Positions 52,147-64,000 of a DNA stretch of 64,000 nt are shown piece after piece; position 1 is the first letter of the stretch, and the number at the start of each line of letters is the position of its first letter. Location of the stretch: positions 1-64,000 of the forward strand of contig NZ_JANAVF010000023.1 of the NCBI RefSeq assembly GCF_024213195.1. Reading direction: 5' to 3'. This DNA comes from Streptomyces sp. TBY4. GTDB taxonomy: Bacteria > Actinomycetota > Actinomycetes > Streptomycetales > Streptomycetaceae. The notes below the pieces were generated by a model. That model ran no database searches and was not told the DNA's origin. It saw only the letters and a program-made list of their open reading frames with translations. Both the position numbers and the translations under genes were made by a program.

Positions 52147-53250
52147 ATGAGCACCGACACCCCGTACCGCGCGATCTTCTGCGACGTACGGACCGACAGC
52201 ACCATCGACATCCTCCCGCTGCGGGACGTCTCCCTCGACGACTACATCGGCAAGCCGGGCGCGCTCTCCGGCACCGTCCCGGTCCCCGACTCCGCCCTCG
52301 CCGCCCGGGTCAGCCGCATCGAGGAGGGCCGTACGGCCGTCTACCTGGAGCGCGGCGGCGACCTGTGGTGGGGCGGGATCGTCTGGACGAGCACCCTGCA
52401 GAGCAGCGGACGGGGCGTGATCAGCCTCAGCATCCAGGCCGCGACCTTCGACTCGTACGCGGGCCGCCGCCGGATCCGCGAGACCTTCGCCGCCACCACC
52501 CCCACCGACCAGCTCGAACTGGTCCGGGAACTGTGGCGCCGGCTGCAGTCCGCCGAGGGCGGTGACATCGGCGTCTCCTTCGGCACCGAAACCTCCGGCG
52601 TCCTGCGCACGGGAGCCTGGCGCGACGGGGACGAGACCCTGTACTCCGAGGCCGTCGAAACCCTGGCCGCCTCGGAGGACGGGTTCGAGCACCAGATCTC
52701 CGTCTTCCGCGACCCGGTCTCCGGAGCCCGCACCCGGCTGCTGCGCCTGGGCAGCCCGCGCATCCACACGGGCTCCACCGACCTGGTCCTGGACCGGCCC
52801 GGCGCGATCCTCTCGTACACCTTCCCGCGCGACGCGACCCGCGGCGGCACCACCGCCCGGGCCCGCGGCGCCTCGGCCAACAGCAACCAGGCCGAGGAAT
52901 CGCGGCCGGTGTACTCGGACGAGCTGGTCGCCGGCGACCTGATCGCCGGCGGCTGGCCCCGCATCGACCTGTCCTCCGACCACAACGGCGTCAGCGACAA
53001 GGACGCCCTCACCGGGCTGGCGGCCGCCGAACTCGCCGGGGCCCGCGGGGCGGTCGTCATCCCGGAGATCACGGTCCGCCTCGGCAGCGAGATCCCGCCG
53101 GCCCTGCTGGGCCGCAGCGTCCGCATCCGGATCACCGACGAATGGCATCCGCAGGGCCTGGACGCCCGCTTCCGCATCATCGGAGTCAAGGTCACCCCGC
53201 CGGAGCGGGGCCGCCCGGACACCGCCGAGCTCTACCTAGAGGAGGCCTGA
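52147..53250 (+). CDS. tail hub / tip protein (Tal or Gp37-like)
   Basis: 367 residues from ATG at 52147, behind GAAGGAGAAGCCCG. Features such as LPLRDVSLDDYIGKPGALSG, the ring-forming VYLERGGDLWWGGIVWTSTL and RRIRETFAATTPTDQLELVR, plus a C-terminal domain (HPQGLDARFRIIGVKVTPPE) fit the siphovirus ReqiPepy6 Gp37-like/tail-tip hub group. This protein normally forms the trimeric spike under Dit. No enzymatic domain is fused to it. Confidence 0.75.
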   Translation: MSTDTPYRAIFCDVRTDSTIDILPLRDVSLDDYIGKPGALSGTVPVPDSALAARVSRIEEGRTAVYLERGGDLWWGGIVWTSTLQSSGRGVISLSIQAATFDSYAGRRRIRETFAATTPTDQLELVRELWRRLQSAEGGDIGVSFGTETSGVLRTGAWRDGDETLYSEAVETLAASEDGFEHQISVFRDPVSGARTRLLRLGSPRIHTGSTDLVLDRPGAILSYTFPRDATRGGTTARARGASANSNQAEESRPVYSDELVAGDLIAGGWPRIDLSSDHNGVSDKDALTGLAAAELAGARGAVVIPEITVRLGSEIPPALLGRSVRIRITDEWHPQGLDARFRIIGVKVTPPERGRPDTAELYLEEA

Positions 53251-53254
53251 TCCG

Positions 53255-53968
53255 ATGCCCCAGCTGCCCGAGGACATCATCGACCGGCTGACCGCCATGG
53301 AACGCCGGATCCAGCAGCTGTCCACCGCCGTCAACACCCGCCCCGCGCTCAACACCGTCAGCGGCGGCGCCCTGCGGATCTCGGACGGCGGCTCGCTGTC
53401 CGTGGAGGAGCCGGGCGGCACCCGGATCCTGGGCGTCGGCTTCTGGACGTCCACCGAGTACGGCATGGAGATCAAGCGGCAGAGCGGCAAGACCGCGCTG
53501 AGCATCCGCAACGGCACCGCCGGCAACCACGACCAGCCCATCCGCATCTTCGACGCCTACCAGCACGAGATCGTCTCGGACGACGTGGTCACCGGCGGCC
53601 TGGCCCGCCCCTGGCTCCCCATGCTGCCCCCGCAGGACCTCGCGACCGTCCGCTGGCCGCAGACCAGTGCGACCGGCTGGACCACCATCGCCCGCTCCTA
53701 CAACGTGCTGTGGCAGCCGCGCCTGCGGGTCCACCTCCTCACCGCCGCCGCCTCCGGGGTCACCGGCCAGGTACGGGTCCTCGTCGACGGCGTCCCCTGG
53801 GGCGACCCCGTCACCGCGGGCACGGCCTACGACCGCACCGCCCCGGCCGCCGAGGACTTCAACGCCCGCTTCGCCACCCTCCTCAAGGTGGAGATCCAAG
53901 CCATGGTCACCACCGGCACCGGCCTGGTCTACGCCCAACCCCTCCTGATGTACGGCACCCAAACCTGA
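53255..53968 (+). CDS. tail fibre / receptor-binding-type protein
   Basis: 237 residues from ATG at 53255, four bases after the hub gene stop. A short N-terminal coiled coil (DIIDRLTAMERRIQQLSTAV) is followed by a beta-rich body with GGALRISDGGSLSVEEPGGT, a prism-like opening common in fibres. It probably forms trimers at the tip. The target is unknown. Confidence 0.68.
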   Translation: MPQLPEDIIDRLTAMERRIQQLSTAVNTRPALNTVSGGALRISDGGSLSVEEPGGTRILGVGFWTSTEYGMEIKRQSGKTALSIRNGTAGNHDQPIRIFDAYQHEIVSDDVVTGGLARPWLPMLPPQDLATVRWPQTSATGWTTIARSYNVLWQPRLRVHLLTAAASGVTGQVRVLVDGVPWGDPVTAGTAYDRTAPAAEDFNARFATLLKVEIQAMVTTGTGLVYAQPLLMYGTQT

Positions 53969-53992
53969 CCCGCCCCAGCCCCGCCCTGCCCA

Positions 53993-54140
53993 CCCAGTCC
54001 AGCCCCGCCCCGCCCCACCCAGTCCGGCCCGCCTCGCCCGATCCAACCCCGGCCTGCCCCACCCAGTCCGGCCCGCCTCGCCCGATCCAGCCCCGGCCTG
54101 CCCCACCCAGTCCGGCCCCGCCCGGCCCAATCCAGCCCCG
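53993..54140 (+). repeat. 44-base tandem repeat
   Basis: A unit beginning CCCAGTCCGGCCCGCC and containing CGATCCARCCCCGGCC occurs about three times with decay at both ends. The core two copies are nearly identical. Confidence 0.7.
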
Positions 54141-54182
54141 CCGGCGTTTGAGGCGATCTTTCAGCCCCGCCGGCGTTTGAGG
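54133..54182 (+). repeat. dispersed CCGGCGTTTGAGG element, copies 2 and 3
   Basis: CAGCCCCG plus CCGGCGTTTGAGG occurs at 54133-54153 and again at 54162-54182, and resembles the rpoA-rplQ copy at 8368-8380. Confidence 0.75.
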
Positions 54183-54315
54183 CGCGGGGTCCGGGGCGGA
54201 GCCCCGGGTCCGTGACCCGCACCCGACACCACCCACCGCCCCGAGCCCCCGCGCCCCCGGCCCCCCGCCCCGCACCCCCCGGCCCGGGGCTTCCGCATGT
54301 CCGAAGGAGCCCGAC

Positions 54316-55209
54316 ATGGCCACTCCCCTCACCGCCGACACCCTCCTCGCCGCCCTCCGCGCCGAAGGCGCGACCGTCATCGAGCACCCCGGCTGGCGCA
54401 CGCACAACCGCAACCACAAGGGCGCCTGGGGCCCGGTCAACGGCATCGTCATCCACCACACCGTCAGCACCGGCAGCGCCCCCAGCGTCGCCCTCTGCCG
54501 CGACGGCTACGCCGGACTCCCCGGCCCCCTCTGCCACGGCGTGATCGACAAGGCCGGCGCCGTCCACCTGATCGGCCACGGCCGCACCAACCACGCGGGC
54601 CTCGGCGACGGCGACGTCCTGGACGCCGTCGCCGCCGAGGCCCCCCTCCCCACCCCCCGCCGGAACGACACCGACGGCAACGCCCACTTCTACGGCTTCG
54701 AGTGCGTCAACCTCGGCAACGGCACCGACCCCTGGCCCGCCGCACAGCTCGATGCCATCGAGCGCGCCTCGGCCGCCCTGTGCCGGGCCCACGGCTGGAC
54801 CGCCGCCTCGGTCATCGGCCACAAGGAGTGGACCCCCACCAAGGTCGATCCGCGCGGGTTCACCATGCGGGACATGCGGGCCCGCATCGCCGCCCGCCTC
54901 GCCTCGGCCCCGGGCGGCCCGGGCGGCACCCCCGTCCCGCCGCCGCCCGCCACCGGAGGCTACGAGCCCTTCCCCGGCGCCGCCTTCTTCGCCGCCGCCC
55001 CCCACTCCCCCGTCGTCACGGCGATGGGCAGGCGACTGGTCGCCGAGGGCTGCTCCGCCTACGCCCAGGGCCCCGGCCCCCAGTGGACGGAGGCCGACCG
55101 CCGCTCGTACGCGAACTGGCAGCGCAAGCTCGGCTTCACCGGCTCCGACGCCGACGGCCTGCCGGGCCGCACCTCCTGGAACGCCCTGAAGGTCCCCCGC
55201 TCCGGCTGA
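54316..55209 (+). CDS. N-acetylmuramoyl-L-alanine amidase (endolysin)
   Basis: 297 residues from ATG at 54316, behind GAAGGAGCCCGAC. The Amidase_2 fold has zinc ligands in GIVIHHTVST (His47), GHKEWTPTKVDPR (His169, Asp178). A Pro-rich linker at about 200-215 leads to a C-terminal peptidoglycan-binding-like domain (WTEADRRSYANWQRKLGFTG). No signal peptide is visible, so release needs the downstream holin-type proteins. It would cleave peptidoglycan to release particles from the producer, or act at the particle tip. Confidence 0.9.
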   Translation: MATPLTADTLLAALRAEGATVIEHPGWRTHNRNHKGAWGPVNGIVIHHTVSTGSAPSVALCRDGYAGLPGPLCHGVIDKAGAVHLIGHGRTNHAGLGDGDVLDAVAAEAPLPTPRRNDTDGNAHFYGFECVNLGNGTDPWPAAQLDAIERASAALCRAHGWTAASVIGHKEWTPTKVDPRGFTMRDMRARIAARLASAPGGPGGTPVPPPPATGGYEPFPGAAFFAAAPHSPVVTAMGRRLVAEGCSAYAQGPGPQWTEADRRSYANWQRKLGFTGSDADGLPGRTSWNALKVPRSG

Positions 55210-55288
55210 CGGCTCCCCCTCACGGCTCCGGCCGACGGCTCCCGCCGACAACCCCGCCCCCCACGCTCCACCGAAAGAAGGAACCCCC

Positions 55289-55549
55289 ATGTCCGAAGCC
55301 GGCAAGCGCACCCTGCGCACACTCGTCCAGACCGCCCTGGCGATCGCCGTCCTGCTGCCCGCCGCGGTCGACGCGTCCGCCATACCCGCCACCCTGCCGT
55401 GGGTCGCCGCCGCCCTCACCGCGGCCGGCGCCCTCACCCGGGTGATGGCGCTGCCCGGCGTACAGGCCGTGCTGCCCGGCTGGCTCCGCACCGAGGCCCC
55501 GTACGACCCCGCCGGCCGGGCCCCGCACGCGCGGGACGAGCGCGCATGA
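55289..55549 (+). CDS. holin-like small membrane protein
   Basis: 86 residues from ATG at 55289, behind GAAAGAAGGAACCCCC. Two hydrophobic helices (about 12-28 and 34-58) are preceded by a short basic N-terminus and followed by a charged tail (GRAPHARDERA), a class II holin layout. It is after the amidase and overlaps the next gene (ATGA). Confidence 0.72.
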   Translation: MSEAGKRTLRTLVQTALAIAVLLPAAVDASAIPATLPWVAAALTAAGALTRVMALPGVQAVLPGWLRTEAPYDPAGRAPHARDERA

Positions 55550-55833
55550 CGGACCCTCACGCACCGTCCCACTCACCGGCCCACACGCCGGACCCGCTGT
55601 CCGTCGCCGTCGAACTGGAGCGGCTGCGCGGCACGATGGAGGCCGGGTTCGCCCGGGTCGACGGATCGCTGGCCCTCCTGGTCCAGCGCAGCGACCAGAC
55701 GGACCGCCAGCTCGCGGACCACGAGGCCCGGTTGGACGCCCTGGAGCGGGCCCGCTGGCCGCTCGCCAGCGTCACAGCGATGGCGGCGGTCTCCGCGATC
55801 GCCATGACCGCCTGGCAGATCACCGCCAGGTGA
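55546..55833 (+). CDS. XhlA-like / second holin-type protein
   Basis: 95 residues from ATG at 55546. A polar, coiled-coil-prone N-terminal two-thirds (VELERLRGTMEAGFARVDGS, then RQLADHEARLDALERARWPL) ends in one membrane helix (VTAMAAVSAIAMTAW). This is the layout of haemolysin XhlA-like proteins that act with holins. Last gene of the tail/lysis module. Confidence 0.7.
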   Translation: MTDPHAPSHSPAHTPDPLSVAVELERLRGTMEAGFARVDGSLALLVQRSDQTDRQLADHEARLDALERARWPLASVTAMAAVSAIAMTAWQITAR

Positions 55834-55930
55834 TCCCCTCCGGGGGCCCGCCCCAGACCTAAACTGACGAGTCAGACAAACCAGCCATATGTACCACTAG
55901 TCGGACAGTCGACCAGCAGGGAGCAGACCC

Positions 55931-58396
55931 TTGGGGACCTTGGCCGTCGAGCCCGCGACGCACAGCAGCCCACCCCCCGGTCCGGACCGGCCCGCACCGC
56001 GTCGCTCCGCCCGCCTCTACGGCCCGCTCCTCGCGTTCCTCATCGCCTCGGGCGCCTTCTGCGCCTCCTGGGCCGCCCGGGGCACCTTCCCCTTCGGCAC
56101 CACCGGCCGGGCCGTCAACGACCAGGCCAACCAGTACGTCCCGTTCCACCGGGCCCTGTGGGACCTGGTCCACGGCCGGGCCGCCGGCGACCTCCTGTTC
56201 ACCTGGCGCGGCGGCTTCGGCCAGCAGTTCCTGTCCGACTACCACACCTATCTCGGCAACCCCTTCTCCTGGCTGGCCGTCCTCGTCCCCCGCGCCCACG
56301 TGGACCTCGCCGTCTTCGCGATCACCCCGGTCACGACGGGCGCCGCCGCCGCCCTGATGACCGTCTACCTCGGCATGCTGCGGCCCGGCCCCTGGTGGCA
56401 GCGGGGCGTCCTCGGAGCCGTCTACGGGCTGTGCGGCTGGGCCCTCAGCGACGCCTCGTACATCCCCATGTGGCTGTGGGGCCTGGTCGCCCTCCCCCTC
56501 CTGGGCATCGCCGTGGAATGGTGCCTGCAGGAACGCCGCTGGCCGGGCGTGGCGCTGCTGGTCGCGCTCGCCTGGTTCGGGAACTTCTACACCGCGATGA
56601 TGGCGACGATGGCCGCCGGCGTCCTGCTCGCCGTCCGCCTGATCCTCCTCGACCTGACCCGGGCCCAGCGGCTGCGCGCCGTCTGGCGGGCCGCGACGGC
56701 CACCGCGACGGGCATCCTGCTCACGCTCCCCCTGCTGCTGCCCGCCTTCCTCTCCAGCGCCGCCGCCCAGCCCACCGGGGCGGCCGCCTTCGATCCCGTC
56801 CGGATCGAGGTCTTCCTGACCGGCATGCTGCCCGGCACCCACCTGTGGGGCGGCCGGCCGCGGCTGTACGTGGCCTCCCTCGGCCTGATCCTGGCCGGGG
56901 CCTTCCTCCTCAACAAGGCCGTCGCCCGCCGGACCCGCCTGGTGTGGGCGGCGGCGGCCCTGCTCGTGCTGGTCTCCTTCCAGTTCCCGCCCACCCAGTA
57001 CGTGTGGCACGGGCTGGCGGTGCCGAACGGCAATCCGTACCGCGAGACCTTCGTCTTCAGCGGCATGCTCGTGGTCATCGCCTGGCTCTCGCTCGCCCAC
57101 CGGCCGCGCCCGGCGCACCTGGCGCTGAGCGCCGCCCTGCTGGTCGCCGCGGCCTTCGCACTGCGCCGCACCGACGACTTCGGCGGCGCCACCTGGCCCG
57201 CCGTCCTGGGCGGCGGCGCGGTGTCCCTGCTCGCCCTGGTCCTGCTGGCGCTGGGCGAGAAGCGCCGGGTCCTGGTCCCCCTGGCCGCGGTCCTCATGAT
57301 CGGCGTCGTCCTCGCCGAATCCACCGCCGCCGCGGTCAACGCGGACGCCCGCCGCGCCCGCGAACGCTGGGCGAAGCCGGTCGCCACCTCCAGCGAGTCG
57401 ATCACGAACCACTTCGAGGCCGTCCGCTCGGTCGACGGCTGGCCCGCGTACCGGACCGACCCGGGCACCCCGCACACCTCGTACAACGACGCGGCCGCGC
57501 TGCGCGCCGAGGGCCCGCAGTACTACAGCAGCTACCTCCCCGCGCGCACCTACCAGGCCCTCGAACCCCTCGGCTACGGCTGGACGAACTCCGGCCGCAC
57601 CCTCTTCGGCGCGGACAACCCCGTCCTGGACGCGATCTTCTCGATCGGCGCCCGCGCCGAACCGGGCCCGGAGAAGAACAGCTGGCAGGCCCGCACCTTC
57701 CCCGCCCCGCCCCTGGTCACCGTCCGCAGCGGCCCCTACGCCTCCCCCAACCCGCCCGCCAGCGTCTACGCCCGCCAGGAGCAGCTCCTCGGCGCCACCG
57801 TCTACCAGGTCCCGCCCGTCACCCGGGGCGGCACCGCCACCCTGCAGACCTACGCCACCCGCTGCCTGCCCGGCTCCGAAGCCTTCTGGTACTCCCCCCG
57901 GCTGTACGGAACCCTCACCTCCGGCGGCACGGCCCGGCCCCTGGAGGACCGCACGACCGGGGTCGTCCGCCTCGGCGAGGTCCCCGCCTCCGGCACGGTC
58001 GACGTCACCGTGAAGACCCGTACCCGCGGCGCCACGGCCGGCGAGCACCCCATCGGCTGCCTGGACCGCGCCGAGCTCGCCAGGACGGTCGCCCGCCTCA
58101 CCACCACCGGCGCCACCCACGTCACCACGACCGGCCACACCATCGAGGCCACCCTCCCGGACGGGGCCACCGGCACCGCCGTCCTCGCGATGACCGACAT
58201 CCCCGGCTGGCGCTGCTCCACCCCGGTGAAGAACTTCCACGGCCTGGTCTCCCTGGACATCCCCCCGACCACGAAGCACCTCTCCTGCACCTTCACCCCC
58301 CAGGGCCTCACCCCGGGCCTGACCGCCGCCGCCCTGGCCCTCCTGGCCCTCACCTCGGTCACCGTGGCGGGCCTGCGCCACCGCCGCCGCCCCTGA
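55931..58396 (+). CDS. YfhO-family membrane protein
   Basis: 821 residues from TTG at 55931, with AGGGAG ten bases before it. About 12 membrane helices span residues 30-470. An early loop FRALWDLVHG and the GGFGQQFLSDYHTYLGNPFS segment are YfhO-typical. An extracytoplasmic domain follows, then a final helix near 795-815. The family (DUF6541/YfhO) is linked to glycosylation of lipoteichoic acid and similar polymers in Firmicutes, with lipid-linked sugar donors. It abuts the lysis genes but is convergent with rpoC. I regard it as chromosomal rather than part of the tail module, though this is inference. Confidence 0.75.
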   Translation: MGTLAVEPATHSSPPPGPDRPAPRRSARLYGPLLAFLIASGAFCASWAARGTFPFGTTGRAVNDQANQYVPFHRALWDLVHGRAAGDLLFTWRGGFGQQFLSDYHTYLGNPFSWLAVLVPRAHVDLAVFAITPVTTGAAAALMTVYLGMLRPGPWWQRGVLGAVYGLCGWALSDASYIPMWLWGLVALPLLGIAVEWCLQERRWPGVALLVALAWFGNFYTAMMATMAAGVLLAVRLILLDLTRAQRLRAVWRAATATATGILLTLPLLLPAFLSSAAAQPTGAAAFDPVRIEVFLTGMLPGTHLWGGRPRLYVASLGLILAGAFLLNKAVARRTRLVWAAAALLVLVSFQFPPTQYVWHGLAVPNGNPYRETFVFSGMLVVIAWLSLAHRPRPAHLALSAALLVAAAFALRRTDDFGGATWPAVLGGGAVSLLALVLLALGEKRRVLVPLAAVLMIGVVLAESTAAAVNADARRARERWAKPVATSSESITNHFEAVRSVDGWPAYRTDPGTPHTSYNDAAALRAEGPQYYSSYLPARTYQALEPLGYGWTNSGRTLFGADNPVLDAIFSIGARAEPGPEKNSWQARTFPAPPLVTVRSGPYASPNPPASVYARQEQLLGATVYQVPPVTRGGTATLQTYATRCLPGSEAFWYSPRLYGTLTSGGTARPLEDRTTGVVRLGEVPASGTVDVTVKTRTRGATAGEHPIGCLDRAELARTVARLTTTGATHVTTTGHTIEATLPDGATGTAVLAMTDIPGWRCSTPVKNFHGLVSLDIPPTTKHLSCTFTPQGLTPGLTAAALALLALTSVTVAGLRHRRRP

Positions 58397-58407
58397 CCCG
58401 GGACACG

Positions 58408-58451
58408 AAGAAGCCCCCCGCCTCTCCTCTCGGAGCGGCGGGGGGCTTCTT
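58408..58451. terminator. bidirectional terminator between YfhO-like gene and rpoC
   Basis: AAGAAGCCCCCCGCC (58408-58422) pairs with 58437-58451, followed on the plus strand by TTC. It closes both convergent units. Confidence 0.85.
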
Positions 58452-58469
58452 TCGTACTACCTACTCAAC

Positions 58470-62369
<3,900 letters not shown>

Positions 62370-62429
62370 TGTGCGTCAATCCCTCTTTCGGGGTCGAGTC
62401 TCAATCATGGTCTGAACGGTCCCGGGGAT

Positions 62430-62459
62430 GACGGGGGGCTCTTGAGCGAGCCCCCCGTC
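62430..62459 (-). terminator. hairpin between rpoB and rpoC
   Basis: GACGGGGGGCTC (62430-62441) pairs with GAGCCCCCCGTC (62448-62459). It lies within an operon, so it is more likely a processing or attenuation site than a full terminator. Confidence 0.55.
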
Positions 62460-62466
62460 AGGCCCG

Positions 62467-64000
62467 TCAGACCTCTTCGACGCTGCTCGGCTCGCGCCGG
62501 GACAGGTCGATACCGAGCTCCTCCGCCGCGCGGAAGACGTCCTCGTCGGTGTCGCGCATCTCGATGGACATGCCGTCCGAGGACAGCACCTCCACGTTGA
62601 GGCAGAGCGACTGCATTTCCTTGATGAGCACCTTGAAGGACTCGGGAATGCCCGGCTCGGGGATGTTCTCGCCCTTGACGATGGCCTCGTAGACCTTCAC
62701 GCGGCCGGTCACGTCGTCGGACTTGATGGTCAGGAGCTCCTGGAGGGCGTAAGCGGCGCCATAAGCCTCGAGCGCCCACACCTCCATCTCACCGAAGCGC
62801 TGGCCACCGAACTGCGCCTTACCACCCAGCGGCTGCTGCGTGATCATCGAGTACGGACCGGTCGACCGGGCGTGGAGCTTGTCGTCGACCAGGTGGTGGA
62901 GCTTCAGGATGTACATGTAGCCGACCGAAACCGGCTCCGGGAACGGCTCGCCGGAGCGGCCGTCGAACAGACGCGCCTTGCCGGACGGGAGGACCAGGCG
63001 GTCGCCGTCACGGTTCGGGATCGTGTGCTCGAACAGGCCGGCGAGCTCGTCCTCACGGGCACCGTCGAACACCGGGGTGGCGACGTTGGTGCCGGGCTCG
63101 ACGCGGTCGGCGCCGATGGCCTTCAGTCGCTCGGCCCACTCCTCCGCGAGGCCGGAGACGTCCCAGCCGCGGCTGGCGAGCCAGCCGAGGTGGATCTCCA
63201 GGACCTGTCCCGGGTTCATTCGGGACGGGACACCCAGCGGGTTCAGGATGATGTCGACCGGCGTGCCGTCCTCAAGGAAGGGCATGTCCTCGATCGGAAG
63301 GATCTTGGAGATGACACCCTTGTTGCCGTGGCGGCCGGCGAGCTTGTCACCGTCGGTGATCTTGCGCTTCTGGGCGACGTAGACGCGGACCAGCTGGTTC
63401 ACGCCCGGGGGAAGCTCGTCCCCCTCCTCGCGGTCGAAGACGCGGACACCGATGACCTTGCCGATCTCACCGTGAGGAACCTTGAGCGAGGTGTCACGCA
63501 CCTCGCGGGCCTTCTCACCGAAGATCGCGCGGAGCAGGCGCTCCTCCGGGGTCAGCTCGGTCTCACCCTTGGGCGTGACCTTGCCGACCAGGATGTCGCC
63601 GGCGACGACGTCCGCACCGATGCGGATGATGCCGCGCTCGTCGAGGTCCGCGAGGACCTCCTCGGAGACGTTCGGGATGTCCCGGGTGATCTCCTCGGGG
63701 CCCAGCTTGGTGTCACGGGCGTCGACCTCGTGCTCCTCGATGTGGATCGAGGAGAGGACGTCGTCCTGCACGAGGCGCTGCGACAGGATGATCGCGTCCT
63801 CGTAGTTGTGACCTTCCCAGGGCATGAACGCGACGAGCAGGTTCTTGCCGAGGGCCATTTCGCCCTCTTCGGTCGCGGGACCGTCGGCGAGGACCTGGGA
63901 CTCGATGATCCGGTCGCCCTCGTTGACGATGACCTTCTGGTTGACCGAGGTGCCCTGGTTCGAGCGGGAGAACTTGGCGACGCGGTACGTGGTGTACGTG
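62467..64000 (-). CDS. rpoB: RNA polymerase beta subunit, 3' part
   Basis: The C-terminal 510 residues are in the window; the frame remains open to the edge, and the 5' part is outside. Conserved pieces: SRSNQGTSVNQKVIVNEGD, LGKNLLVAFMPWEGHNYEDA, RHGNKGVISKILPIEDMPF and GGKAQFGGQRFGEMEVWALE. It ends GIDLSRREPSSVEEV. The rifampicin-binding region lies upstream and is not in this window. Confidence 0.98.
   Translation of the reverse strand, partial: TYTTYRVAKFSRSNQGTSVNQKVIVNEGDRIIESQVLADGPATEEGEMALGKNLLVAFMPWEGHNYEDAIILSQRLVQDDVLSSIHIEEHEVDARDTKLGPEEITRDIPNVSEEVLADLDERGIIRIGADVVAGDILVGKVTPKGETELTPEERLLRAIFGEKAREVRDTSLKVPHGEIGKVIGVRVFDREEGDELPPGVNQLVRVYVAQKRKITDGDKLAGRHGNKGVISKILPIEDMPFLEDGTPVDIILNPLGVPSRMNPGQVLEIHLGWLASRGWDVSGLAEEWAERLKAIGADRVEPGTNVATPVFDGAREDELAGLFEHTIPNRDGDRLVLPSGKARLFDGRSGEPFPEPVSVGYMYILKLHHLVDDKLHARSTGPYSMITQQPLGGKAQFGGQRFGEMEVWALEAYGAAYALQELLTIKSDDVTGRVKVYEAIVKGENIPEPGIPESFKVLIKEMQSLCLNVEVLSSDGMSIEMRDTDEDVFRAAEELGIDLSRREPSSVEEV

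Larger units (their letters stand above)
53969..54315 (+). other. 347-base repeat-rich gap between fibre and amidase genes
   Basis: No gene. The left part is a tandem repeat with a 44-base unit, and the right part carries two CCGGCGTTTGAGG copies followed by a GGGGTCCGGGGCGGAGCCCC hairpin-forming stretch. The last 90 bases are C-rich. It separates the structural from the lysis genes. Confidence 0.7.

Noticed and set aside
40352..55833. Contractile injection system or R-type tailocin
   Set aside because: No sheath, no AAA ATPase, no gpW/gpJ-type baseplate or spike genes. Tube, Dit and hub proteins are of the long non-contractile type.
40352..55833. Complete temperate prophage
   Set aside because: No integrase, terminase, portal, capsid or replication gene and no att repeats found at the borders.

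Overview
The window is high-GC actinobacterial chromosome, almost certainly Streptomyces. The grounds are very high third-position GC, many GTG starts, ATGA/GTGA/TGATG start-stop overlaps, actinobacterial r-protein variants (two-CXXC S14, Gly/Arg-rich tail on S3, acidic N-terminus on S9), a WhiB-like protein and LexA boxes of the GAAC-N4-GTTC type. No species can be named from the sequence alone.

Layout. 0.1-1.0 kb: a DUF389 membrane protein on +. 1.1-3.6 kb (-): glmM, rpsI, rplM. 3.9-7.7 kb (-): a GT87-type membrane mannosyltransferase, an ABC-F ATPase and truA. 7.8-24.0 kb (-): an uninterrupted translation/transcription block which, in transcription order, is rpsJ-rplCDWB-rpsS-rplV-rpsC-rplP-rpmC-rpsQ, rplNXE-rpsZ-rpsH-rplFR-rpsE-rpmD-rplO, secY-adk-map, infA-rpmJ-rpsM-rpsK-rpoA-rplQ. 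24.5-35.3 kb: a cell-surface polysaccharide region with two divergent, paralogous multi-pass membrane proteins, GT2 transferases, a DUF2304 protein, a flippase-like protein and all four dTDP-L-rhamnose genes (rmlD and rmlB on -, rmlA and rmlC on +). 35.5-39.9 kb (-): tuf, fusA, rpsG, rpsL. 58.5-64.0 kb (-): rpoC and the 3' part of rpoB.

The unusual part is 40.3-55.8 kb, between rpsL and rpoC. It holds a complete non-contractile (siphovirus-like) tail and lysis module with no head, portal, terminase, integrase or replication genes. It starts with an XRE regulator (-), then a short + operon with a WhiB-like protein, a Cys-rich protein and a small HTH protein. A tail-terminator-like protein, a major tail protein and a tail assembly chaperone pair follow; the pair appears to be joined by a -1 frameshift at G GGG GAA. 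An opposing gene for a repetitive, disordered protein comes next, then a small gene behind a near-consensus LexA box, a membrane/coiled-coil protein and two paralogous tape-measure-like proteins. The module ends with a distal tail protein, three baseplate/fibre-type proteins, an amidase, a holin-like protein and an XhlA-like protein. Gene order matches siphophage tails. All genes are intact and mostly translationally coupled, which suggests a maintained F-type tailocin-like particle rather than prophage debris.

Regulation visible in this module: an inverted-repeat promoter-like element is present in front of both early operons; a nested inverted repeat overlaps the XRE promoter; a LexA/SOS box precedes the tape-measure half; and hairpins follow the regulator operon, the terminator gene, the major tail gene and the small gene, which would set relative protein levels. 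Separately, a 25-bp element (24/25 identical) lies upstream of both rpsJ and rpsL and may be a shared leader or control element for the S10 and str operons.
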